The position numbers and the translations under genes are program-made. From NCBI GenBank assembly GCA_023256555.1, contig JALRFB010000024.1:1-9455 (forward strand): 9,455 nt of DNA, given 5' to 3'. Under the pieces are notes generated by a model. It ran no database searches and was not told the DNA's origin. It worked only from the letters and a program-made list of their open reading frames with translations. Numbering within the stretch: the first letter of the stretch is position 1; each line of letters starts with the position of its first letter. Positions 1 through 6,526 of this stretch are shown here, in pieces. The DNA is from Sediminibacterium sp. Its GTDB lineage: Bacteria; Bacteroidota; Bacteroidia; Chitinophagales; Chitinophagaceae.

Positions 1-2
1 AC

Positions 3-260
3 AGCTTTTTTCTTTGGTGCAGCTTTCTTAACTACCTTTTTAGCAACTTTCTTTTTTGCTACAACTTTCTTAGTAGCCTTTTTTACTACTTTCTTAGTAG
101 TTTTCTTTGCAGCTTTTTTAGGAGCAGCTTTCTTAGTTACTTTTTTTGCTGTTTTTTTAGCAGCTTTTTTTACTGTTTTCTTTGCAGCTACTTTTTTCTT
201 AGGAGCGGCTTTTTTAACTGCTTTTTTAGGAGCTGTTTTTTTCTTAGAGGTCTTTGCCAT
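3..260 (-). CDS. Histone H1-like Lys/Ala-rich protein, partial (C-terminus beyond left edge)
   Basis: Translation from the ATG at 258-260 gives 86 codons without a stop before the window ends, so the C-terminus is missing. The visible protein uses only Met, Ala, Lys, Thr, Ser, Pro and Val. By my count 41 of 86 residues are lysine, nearly all in KK or KKK pairs spaced by two or three small residues (KKAxxKK, KKAAPKK). There is no globular domain, signal peptide or membrane segment. This is the composition of bacterial histone H1/Hc1-like and AlgP-like tails, which are thought to bind and compact DNA through charge. Nucleoid binding is therefore inferred from composition, not from a catalytic motif. 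The gene is divergent from the CoA-binding protein gene across a 106-nt AT-rich spacer. The repeats carry runs of six or seven A on the coding strand. I see no convincing -7 box for it. An alternative reading, a lysine-rich tail on a longer protein, would require a C-terminal domain outside the window. Confidence 0.85.
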   Translation of the reverse strand, partial: MAKTSKKKTAPKKAVKKAAPKKKVAAKKTVKKAAKKTAKKVTKKAAPKKAAKKTTKKVVKKATKKVVAKKKVAKKVVKKAAPKKKA

Positions 261-366
261 AAGGGGTTATTTTAATTTGTTATGTAAGTTGATTGGGTAT
301 AAAATTACATTCTTTTATTGTAACAAAATAAAATCAATTTATTTTTTTATTGGGTAGCTTTGTAGT
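261..366. other. AT-rich divergent intergenic spacer
   Basis: This is the longest gene-free stretch in the window (106 nt), lying between two divergent start codons. It must hold the promoters of both the H1-like gene (minus) and the CoA-binding gene (plus). The only clear element is the plus-strand -7 box at 355-362. On the minus strand there are only imperfect matches to TAnnTTTG. I see no open reading frame, hairpin or operator-like palindrome. Confidence 0.6.
355..362 (+). promoter_or_regulatory. Bacteroidota -7 box (TAGCTTTG) before the CoA-binding gene
   Basis: TAGCTTTG matches the TAnnTTTG -7 consensus used by the primary sigma factor of Bacteroidota. It ends 4 nt before the ATG at 367. 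In this promoter class transcription starts a few bases after the box, so the transcript would begin at or almost at the start codon. I could not find a TTTG -33 element at the usual 19-21 nt spacing, which weakens the call. Confidence 0.5.
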
Positions 367-732
367 ATGAAAGAACCTGTAACATTAATTGTGGGGGCAT
401 CTCCCAATCCTGAACGATATAGTTTTATGGCAACAAGTTTATTAAAAAAATATGGCCACAAAGTATATGCCTACGGAATAAAAAAGGGGAGTATTGAAGA
501 GGAGCCAATACAATTGGAATGGCCAGCAGCGGGTACTATTGATACCATCACATTATATGTTGGTCCTGAAGGCCAAAAGCCAATATATGACACTATTTTA
601 AACATGATGCCTAGACGAATCATCTTTAACCCAGGTACAGAAAACCCTGAATTAGAAGCGCTTGCGCAACAAAAAGGTATTCAAACTTTGGAAGCCTGTA
701 CTTTGGTGATGCTTAAGACCAATCAGTATTAA
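367..732 (+). CDS. CoA-binding domain (Rossmann-fold) small protein
   Basis: A 121-residue single-domain protein of the CoA_binding_2 / YccU-like type. The N-terminal strand-loop (LIVGASPNPERYSF, about residues 7-20) is the nucleotide-binding turn of a Rossmann fold. The C-terminal FNPGTENPELE segment (87-97) and EACTLVML (109-116) are the other signatures of the family, so the protein is full length. Members resemble the CoA-binding domain of succinyl-CoA synthetase, but no reaction has been established for the stand-alone form, so its role stays unknown. There is no signal peptide, so it should be cytoplasmic. The start is fixed by the family N-terminus beginning just before VTLIVGAS. It is a single-gene unit convergent with the ComM-like gene, with 15 nt between the stop codons. 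Confidence 0.85.
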   Translation: MKEPVTLIVGASPNPERYSFMATSLLKKYGHKVYAYGIKKGSIEEEPIQLEWPAAGTIDTITLYVGPEGQKPIYDTILNMMPRRIIFNPGTENPELEALAQQKGIQTLEACTLVMLKTNQY

Positions 733-751
733 TTAGGGGCATATCTCCTAA
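733..751. terminator. Short hairpin between convergent genes, possible weak bidirectional terminator
   Basis: TTAGGGG (733-739) can pair with CTCCTAA (745-751) around a 5-nt loop, giving seven pairs including one G-U. It sits directly after the stop of the CoA-binding gene and overlaps the stop codon of the opposing ComM-like gene. There is no clean T-run after it on either strand, so intrinsic termination is uncertain. Confidence 0.3.
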
Positions 752-2292
752 AGCTGTAATTTATTTTCATTTTCCCTGTCCAAAATTCTAAAACCAATTG
801 CTTCACTTAAATGAATTAATTGAATTTGCGCTGCATTATCCATGTCGGCGATGGTTCTAGCCACTTTTAAAATTCTTGAATAAGCTCTGGCGCTTAATTG
901 AAACTTAAACATGGCTTTTTCTAATAGTTTTTCACTTGCTTTATCAATCTTGCAATACTCTTTTAATTGGTTAGTAGACATTTGTGCATTTGTGTAGCAA
1001 TCTTTTTCTTTATAAAATCGCTTAAATTGAATTTCTCGAAGCTTTTGAATGAACTTTATTTGGTCTGAAAGCTGGCTATTATCCAAATCATCCATTTTTA
1101 AATCAGCAAAAGGGACTGGATCAACGGACATGTGCATGTCAATCCTATCTAACAAAGGGCCTGAAATTTTATTAAAGTAGTTGGCTACTTTGACATCATT
1201 GCACTTGCATTTACCATTAGGGTGATTTTTATAACCACAGGGACAGGGATTCATGGCTGCAATCAATAAAAATCTTGAGGGGAATTGAAGACTTTGATGA
1301 GCTCTTGCAATTTGCACATACCCGTCTTCCATAGGTTGCCTTAGCACTTCAATCACTGATCGATTGAATTCAGGCAATTCGTCTAAAAACAAGACTCCAT
1401 TATGAGCTAAAGAAATTTCTCCCGGATTGGTATTGCCGCCTCCTCCAACTAGTGCAATATCTGTAATCGAATGGTGTGGCGCTCTGAAAGGCCGATCATA
1501 TATAAGTCCATTTTTAAACTGATAAGCTTTATTATAGCTATATATTTTGGTAGTTTCAATGGCTTCTTCTTTAGACATAGGAGGCAGGATAGAAACGACA
1601 CTTTTTGCTAACATAGATTTTCCAGAACCTGGCGGCCCCACTAATAGTAAATTGTGATTTCCACCGCAGGCAACCAATAAAGCTCTTTTTAATTTTTGCT
1701 GACCTTTAATTTCTGTAAAAAGAGGTAATTTATTATCTCTTATTTTATCAATACTCTTTAATATAGGTTGAACATATTCATTGGGATTCCTTAAAAAGTT
1801 TAACAAGTCAGATAAATGATGAAATCCATATACTTCTATTCCATCTACCAATCTAGCTTCTTCAATATTTTCAAAAGGCAAAATTATACCTTTCATTTTT
1901 TCTACTTTAGCTTGTTGAGCCATTGCCAAAACCCCTTTAATTGGATAAAGACGTCCATCTAATCCTAGCTCACCCATTAAAATATAATTGTCTAATTCTA
2001 ATTCACAGATAAGTTGTTCGGATGCTGCTAATACACCAATGGTTATCGGAAGATCAAAAGCGGCCCCTGATTTTTTTATTTCGGCTGGAGAAAGATTCAC
2101 CAATAACTTGGTACGAGGCATATATAACCCGTTGGACTTAATGGCACTTTCTGTTCTATGTAAACTTTCTTTTACAGAACTGTCTGGTAATCCAACTAAT
2201 GTGTAACCCAGTCCCATACTAACATTTACTTCTACGGTAATCGTAATGGCATTGATGCCTAGTAAAGCGCTTCCTTTAATTTTTACAAGCAT
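748..2292 (-). CDS. comM: ComM/YifB-family Mg-chelatase-like AAA+ ATPase
   Basis: 514 residues, the usual length for the family. The N-terminal about 170 residues form the ChlI-like (Lon-protease-like) domain, with VGLPDSSVKES (33-43) and NLSPAEIKKSGAAFDLPI (66-83). The AAA+ core follows, with Walker A GPPGSGKS (219-226), Walker B LFLDE (301-305), the conserved NPCPCG (348-353) with a second CKC (362-364) that looks like a metal-binding cluster, and LLDRID (380-385). A C-terminal helical Mg-chelatase domain ends in SARAYSRILKVARTIADM (about 457-474). In proteobacteria ComM is a hexameric helicase that promotes branch migration when transformed DNA is integrated; the same job here is an inference. 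It is last in the minus-strand gene run, 51 nt after the MutS-like gene, so it may be co-transcribed or have its own promoter, which I could not find. An A-rich stretch precedes the ATG. Confidence 0.93.
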   Translation of the reverse strand: MLVKIKGSALLGINAITITVEVNVSMGLGYTLVGLPDSSVKESLHRTESAIKSNGLYMPRTKLLVNLSPAEIKKSGAAFDLPITIGVLAASEQLICELELDNYILMGELGLDGRLYPIKGVLAMAQQAKVEKMKGIILPFENIEEARLVDGIEVYGFHHLSDLLNFLRNPNEYVQPILKSIDKIRDNKLPLFTEIKGQQKLKRALLVACGGNHNLLLVGPPGSGKSMLAKSVVSILPPMSKEEAIETTKIYSYNKAYQFKNGLIYDRPFRAPHHSITDIALVGGGGNTNPGEISLAHNGVLFLDELPEFNRSVIEVLRQPMEDGYVQIARAHQSLQFPSRFLLIAAMNPCPCGYKNHPNGKCKCNDVKVANYFNKISGPLLDRIDMHMSVDPVPFADLKMDDLDNSQLSDQIKFIQKLREIQFKRFYKEKDCYTNAQMSTNQLKEYCKIDKASEKLLEKAMFKFQLSARAYSRILKVARTIADMDNAAQIQLIHLSEAIGFRILDRENENKLQL

Positions 2293-2343
2293 TTTTGCTT
2301 GAATATAAGGGTTGGATTGAATTTGAAACTACGTATAATTACG

Positions 2344-3657
2344 CTATAAAGATGCCAACATTTTTACTACGCCTTCTCTTTCTAGAATAAGATAACCAAT
2401 TCTATCTTGGCTTACTCCTTCCTTTAATTGGTAATGAAAAACCAATTCTTTATTGTTTACAGTAGTCTCAAAATATTTGAATTGAATATTTTTATATTGA
2501 GTTAAAGAACTACTAATCTCATATAGATGAGTGCTCAGAATGAATAAACTAGAGTAAATTTTCTGAAGTCCTTCAATTACTACAATACTACATTTCATAG
2601 CATCTTGAATATTAGTTCCTTTGAAAAGTTCATCAATTAAAACAAAGTATTTTTTACCGTCTTTGATTTTCTCCACAGTATTTTTAATCCTTTGTACTTC
2701 ATTAAAGAAATAACTTTCGCCCTTAATAATATTATCAGCAATGGTAAGATTGGTGATTAAGCCGTCCATTATGGTTAATCGGATATTTTTTCCTGGGGCA
2801 CCCATCCCTACATGAGCCAAGTATACAACAATAGCAATAGTTTTAATAAAAGTACTTTTCCCGGCCATATTCGCTCCGGTCAAAAAGAGAAAATTTTGAT
2901 CCTTATTTAAATGCAATGGATTGCTTACCGCGTTTTGAACTAAAGGATGCGATGCAGCGTCTATGTCAAATAAAGGTTGATCTTGTTCAAGCCAAGTTGG
3001 GAACTCGAATATATAGTGTGAATGTGCTTTAGCTAAACTATAATAAGCGTCTATCTCATAAAACATTTGTAAAAGTGCTCTAATCTGATTTTTGTAATGG
3101 TAAATATAAAAATGACTTAATTGTAGAACACCCGCAGCACTCATATTTTCTTTCTTTTGTCTAACTATTATTAAGTTGTCTACAGAAAGTATTTTATCAA
3201 TCTCTTGATACCATTTATTAATGATGGGGTTCTGTCTTTCGGATTCAAATGCATTTAACCATTTATCAAAATCTAGAATGAATGTATTCAAGTGCTCGAC
3301 AGAATACTTAATTAATGAATAATCTGCTTTATTAAATATTTGATACAAAGTAGTTTCCCACCAATTAGGGTAGGAGCTTGTTTTTTTGAATGCAGTTTCA
3401 AAAAATTTCTCAATCACTAAAGTAGTGCCATTGGTGGTTTTTAGAGACTCAATAAAGCCAAGCTGTTGGATGAAAATTTGTACTGCTTTTTGTCTTGTTT
3501 CAATGGCCAACCTATTAGAAAGTGGGTTACTTAATAAATGAGTAAAATTAAAACCACCTCCATTGGTTTTACAAAAATTTAAATGATCAGCAAGGCCTTT
3601 CTGCCCTTCACTATCCAATAAACCAATATCTTTTAAGGTAATTGCATCTACTTGCAT
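2344..3657 (-). CDS. MutS-family ATPase lacking mismatch-recognition domains
   Basis: 437 residues, about half the length of true MutS. The first roughly 240 residues are mostly helical and resemble the MutS core/lever region. No N-terminal mismatch-binding domain (Phe-x-Glu motif) is visible. The C-terminal half is the MutS ABC-type ATPase: Walker A GANMAGKST (261-269), a family loop with D308, G313, S315, F317 and E320 (matching DDLxSGxSxFxxE of MutS), Walker B VLIDE (339-343) followed by LFKGTN in place of the usual IGRGTS, and the switch histidine in STHL (H377). The ATPase therefore looks intact. Such stand-alone MutS-like proteins are common in Bacteroidota and their function is not settled, so a role in mismatch repair should not be assumed. 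It lies 16 nt after dihydroorotase and 51 nt before the ComM-like gene, which hints at, but does not prove, a DNA recombination role. An AGGA lies only 2 nt before the ATG, too close for a standard Shine-Dalgarno. Confidence 0.85.
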   Translation of the reverse strand: MQVDAITLKDIGLLDSEGQKGLADHLNFCKTNGGGFNFTHLLSNPLSNRLAIETRQKAVQIFIQQLGFIESLKTTNGTTLVIEKFFETAFKKTSSYPNWWETTLYQIFNKADYSLIKYSVEHLNTFILDFDKWLNAFESERQNPIINKWYQEIDKILSVDNLIIVRQKKENMSAAGVLQLSHFYIYHYKNQIRALLQMFYEIDAYYSLAKAHSHYIFEFPTWLEQDQPLFDIDAASHPLVQNAVSNPLHLNKDQNFLFLTGANMAGKSTFIKTIAIVVYLAHVGMGAPGKNIRLTIMDGLITNLTIADNIIKGESYFFNEVQRIKNTVEKIKDGKKYFVLIDELFKGTNIQDAMKCSIVVIEGLQKIYSSLFILSTHLYEISSSLTQYKNIQFKYFETTVNNKELVFHYQLKEGVSQDRIGYLILEREGVVKMLASL

Positions 3658-3673
3658 TTTCCTAAGTTAAGGA

Positions 3674-5014
3674 TTATTCTCTTGTAAACTGGAGTCTATG
3701 ACCTCTTTGAGTTTCATCAAATTGTCCTTCATGAAATACTCTATGACCATTAACAAAAGTAGAATGTATTTGAAATGGGAATTGGGTGCCTTCCAAAGGA
3801 CTCCAACCACACTTATATAAAATATTCTCTTTAGAAATGATGTAAGGAGCTTCTTTTACAAGTACAAGGTCTGCATGGTATCCTTCTCTAATAAAACCTC
3901 TTTCTTTAATTTGAAAACAAGTAGCTACTGCATGGCTCATTTTTTCTACCACTTTTTCTATGCTAATTTTTCCTTCTTTAACATATTTCAACATTAACAT
4001 AACGGAATGTTGAATCAGAGGCAAGCCGGCATGTGCATGTGCATAGTCTTCTTGTTTTTCTTCCCATGTATGTGGTGCATGGTCTGTTGCAATCACATCC
4101 AATCTATCATCTAATAAAGCTTTCCATAAAGCATCTCTATGATGTGGTGCTTTAATAGCAGGGTTACATTTAATTAAATTTCCTTTTGTGGCATAGTCAT
4201 CTGCGGTAAAATGCAAATGATGTACGCAAACCTCTGAAGTAATCCTTTTATCAGCTAAAGGTCTTAAGTTAGAGAATAATTGTAATTCTTTAGCTGTGCT
4301 GATATGAAGAATATGAAGTCTTGCATCAAATTTTTGTGCTAATTGAATGGCTTTCCAAGAAGATTCAAAACATACTTCCTCGTCTCTTATGATAGGATGA
4401 TCTGCAGGTTCTAATATTGGCTTAATAGCTTCTAATGCAGCTTTGTTTCTTTTAATTAAGCCCTCTTCTTCACAATGAGTTGCAATTAAAAGTTCTGTAC
4501 CACCAAATACTTTTTCTAATACCAATGGATTATCAACTAATAAATTTCCTGTAGAAGATCCCATAAATATTTTTACACCGCAGATTTCGTTCTTTTTTTT
4601 ATTAATTTTCAATATCTCTTCAATATTTTCATTGGAAGTTCCCATGAAAAATGAATAATTGGCTAATGCATTTTTAGAACCAATTGCATATTTGTCTTCT
4701 AATAAATCAACGGTAAAAGCGGGTGGATTGGTATTTGGCATCTCCATAAAGCTTGTTACACCACCTGCTACAGCCGCTTTTGCTTCGGTATAAATATTTG
4801 CCTTATGTGTTAATCCGGGCTCTCTAAAGTGTACTTGATCATCGATAGCGCCTGGAATTAGGTACATACCAGTTGCATCAATTTCATCTATTTTATAAGG
4901 CACTTCAATATTGGAAGCAATTTTTTCTATTCTTCCATTTTTAATTAATAAATCACTTGTTAATACTTTACCCTCATTTACAATTTGTGCGTTCTTAATT
5001 AAATAGTTGCTCAT
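3674..5014 (-). CDS. pyrC: Dihydroorotase (class I type, amidohydrolase family)
   Basis: 446 residues. Catalyses the reversible cyclisation of N-carbamoyl-aspartate to dihydroorotate in cytoplasmic pyrimidine synthesis. The TIM-barrel metal site is visible: DDQVHFREPG (58-67), MPNTNP (92-97), K148 in GVKIFMGSS at the position of the carbamylated lysine, H180 in ATHCE, H234/H237 in LHILH, CNPAIK (283-288), and the catalytic Asp in ATDHAPH (D311). The odd point is Gln60 where most amidohydrolases have the first His of the HxH pair; His62 is kept. From memory, Bacteroidota dihydroorotases commonly carry this DDQVHFREPG form, so it is probably a lineage trait rather than a defect. The start lies 3 nt after the porT stop, which implies a shared transcript and translational coupling. 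Hydantoinase or allantoinase is less likely because of the REPG and MPNTNP dihydroorotase signatures. The class I type is sometimes called PyrC and sometimes PyrX. Confidence 0.92.
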   Translation of the reverse strand: MSNYLIKNAQIVNEGKVLTSDLLIKNGRIEKIASNIEVPYKIDEIDATGMYLIPGAIDDQVHFREPGLTHKANIYTEAKAAVAGGVTSFMEMPNTNPPAFTVDLLEDKYAIGSKNALANYSFFMGTSNENIEEILKINKKKNEICGVKIFMGSSTGNLLVDNPLVLEKVFGGTELLIATHCEEEGLIKRNKAALEAIKPILEPADHPIIRDEEVCFESSWKAIQLAQKFDARLHILHISTAKELQLFSNLRPLADKRITSEVCVHHLHFTADDYATKGNLIKCNPAIKAPHHRDALWKALLDDRLDVIATDHAPHTWEEKQEDYAHAHAGLPLIQHSVMLMLKYVKEGKISIEKVVEKMSHAVATCFQIKERGFIREGYHADLVLVKEAPYIISKENILYKCGWSPLEGTQFPFQIHSTFVNGHRVFHEGQFDETQRGHRLQFTRE

Positions 5015-5017
5015 ATC

Positions 5018-5770
5018 TTAGTTTTCTAAATGAATTGTAAAGGATATAAAATCGGAATGCATTTTATCCAAACTGTTGAAAAAATTAGTTCCAGTATTTC
5101 GCATATCAGAAAGGCCTTTACTAAATTTTATTTCTGGAGAGACAGTGGCATATTTCAAGAAGAAACTTACTCCAAACCCAACTTCATATCCAAGATTAGT
5201 ATTTCTATAAATGTTAGGGCTAGCAGTATTGATACTTGATCCATAATTGATTGCTCCGCTCGAAAAATCATAATCATATTTAACCCCACTAAAAACATAA
5301 TGGCGCATTAAATTTTGTTGATTCATGAAATTGTATCTGTCAGATTCAAGTTTCAAAGAAAGGGGCAAATGTAAAACAGTTGATGGTGTGACTACATAAT
5401 CTAGTTTTTCACCAGTTGTTTTTAGGACAGTAAATTTATTTATATCTTTTGCTCCAATAAATACGGTAGGATTAGTTCTTACAAGTAATTTCTTTTTTAA
5501 TCTTAATGTTCCTGAAAGTCCCAATTGAATGATTGGATTTGTATTGTAATATATGCTTGTTACTTGTCCTATAGTGGGTCTTCCAGGTAAAAATGCAGCC
5601 CCTCTTTTATAGTCATTATAAGAAAAAGCATAACCATAGCTCATTCCAAACCAATAAGTCTCATAATCATGATCTTGTTGATTCATTGTACTTTTTTGCG
5701 CTTGAAGATTACCAGCAAGGCAAAAAAATAGGCATAGGCTCGTTATTTGCTTCCAATATAAATGCTGCAT
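5018..5770 (-). CDS. porT: PorT-family outer-membrane beta-barrel protein (type IX secretion/gliding)
   Basis: 250 residues with a signal peptide: positive residue K7, hydrophobic stretch about 9-20, and a likely cleavage after LQA at residue 24. The rest alternates short amphipathic strands as in an eight-stranded barrel: LHLPLSLKLES (133-143), RHYVFSGVKYDYDFSSG (156-172), LGYEVGFGVSFFLKY (193-207) and SPEIKFSKGL (211-220). These segments match my recollection of PorT/SprT (typical length near 240), required for the type IX secretion system that exports proteins carrying a C-terminal signal across the outer membrane. Placement next to ubiE is also familiar from other Bacteroidota, which supports the call. 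Its ATG lies inside the 3' end of ubiE (28-nt overlap), so translation is probably coupled. The alternative is a generic PorT-like barrel of unknown role. The ATG at 5768-5770 is chosen because it gives the complete signal peptide; the later Met29 would lose it. Confidence 0.82.
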   Translation of the reverse strand: MQHLYWKQITSLCLFFCLAGNLQAQKSTMNQQDHDYETYWFGMSYGYAFSYNDYKRGAAFLPGRPTIGQVTSIYYNTNPIIQLGLSGTLRLKKKLLVRTNPTVFIGAKDINKFTVLKTTGEKLDYVVTPSTVLHLPLSLKLESDRYNFMNQQNLMRHYVFSGVKYDYDFSSGAINYGSSINTASPNIYRNTNLGYEVGFGVSFFLKYATVSPEIKFSKGLSDMRNTGTNFFNSLDKMHSDFISFTIHLEN

Positions 5771-6486
5771 ATACCTAAAGTTAATTTTTCTTGATGTACA
5801 TTCTTAAATCCCGCAGTGCTTAGTACTTCTAAAAAAGCGTTGCCTTCAGGAAAAGCAATAACACTTTCATTTAAATAAGCATAAGCTTCTTTATTTCCAG
5901 AAAATATTTTACCCACTGTGGGAGTAATCCATTTCATATATAAAGTATAGATGGGTTTAAACCAAAAGCTGGTTGGCTGTGAAAACTCTAACACTACTAG
6001 TTTACTTCCTGGTTGTAGTACTCTGTATATTTCTTTCAAGCCTTTCTCTAAATCAGCAAAATTACGCACCCCGAAAGCGACCATCGCGCCATCAAAACTT
6101 TTTTCACCAAAAGGAATTTCAGTGCTATCTCCAAACTGCAAATGAATAATTTGGTCTAATTTTTTTTGAGCAATTTTAATGCGACCATATTCCATCATTC
6201 CTTCGGAAATATCAATTCCAGTAATTTTTGCAGGGTGAATTAATTTGTAAGCCATCAAAGCCATGTCAGCTGTGCCAGTAGCAATATCTAATAGATGGTT
6301 TAGTGGTTTTTTACCCAAATGTGCAATGGCTTTTTTGCGCCATCCTTGATCAATTCCCAAGCTTAAAAATCGATTTAAAAAATCATATTTTTTGGCGATC
6401 GAGTCAAACATGCTTGCTACCTGCTCTTTCTTGGAAGCATTACTTTGACTATAGGGTACCACCTTATCGTGGGCAAATTGACTCAT
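5743..6486 (-). CDS. ubiE: Demethylmenaquinone methyltransferase
   Basis: 247 residues from the chosen start. It methylates demethylmenaquinone with S-adenosylmethionine in the last step of menaquinone synthesis (MenG/UbiE). Visible motifs are MFDSIAKKYDFLNRFLSLGID (26-46), the SAM-binding DIATGTAD (67-74), GIDISEGMM (90-98), FGVRNF (118-123) and EFSQP (147-151), with the C-terminal NESVIAFPEG (186-195) typical of the family. The frame stays open upstream to an ATG at 6544-6546. I prefer the ATG at 6484-6486 because family N-termini begin near this point, a perfect -7 box lies 4 nt before it, and the longer form would overlap the start of rsgA. It is the first gene of the minus-strand operon. 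Menaquinone rather than ubiquinone is inferred from the Bacteroidota context. Confidence 0.93.
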   Translation of the reverse strand: MSQFAHDKVVPYSQSNASKKEQVASMFDSIAKKYDFLNRFLSLGIDQGWRKKAIAHLGKKPLNHLLDIATGTADMALMAYKLIHPAKITGIDISEGMMEYGRIKIAQKKLDQIIHLQFGDSTEIPFGEKSFDGAMVAFGVRNFADLEKGLKEIYRVLQPGSKLVVLEFSQPTSFWFKPIYTLYMKWITPTVGKIFSGNKEAYAYLNESVIAFPEGNAFLEVLSTAGFKNVHQEKLTLGICSIYIGSK

Positions 6487-6490
6487 ATGG

Positions 6491-6498
6491 CAAAGATA
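6491..6498 (-). promoter_or_regulatory. Bacteroidota -7 box (TATCTTTG) before ubiE
   Basis: On the minus strand TATCTTTG is a perfect TAnnTTTG match ending 4 nt before the preferred ubiE ATG (6486), the same spacing as the box at 355-362. It supports the shorter ubiE start and marks the likely head of the ubiE-porT-dihydroorotase-MutS-like(-ComM) transcript. No TTTG -33 element is seen at the expected distance. Confidence 0.55.
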
Positions 6499-6526
6499 TT
6501 GATTTTGTGGGTTATCTTCGTATTCA

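Noticed and set aside
3..257. Lys/Ala coding repeats read as a CRISPR or tandem-repeat array
   Set aside because: The repetition is explained by the KK-rich protein; there are no constant repeats with unique spacers.
1988..2206. 72-residue plus-strand open frame inside the ComM-like gene
   Set aside because: Antisense shadow of a well-supported gene; no family resemblance or start signal.
2325..2345. CGTA-TAAT-TACG inverted repeat between the MutS-like and ComM-like genes as an operator
   Set aside because: Only a 4-bp stem; too short to support a regulatory call.
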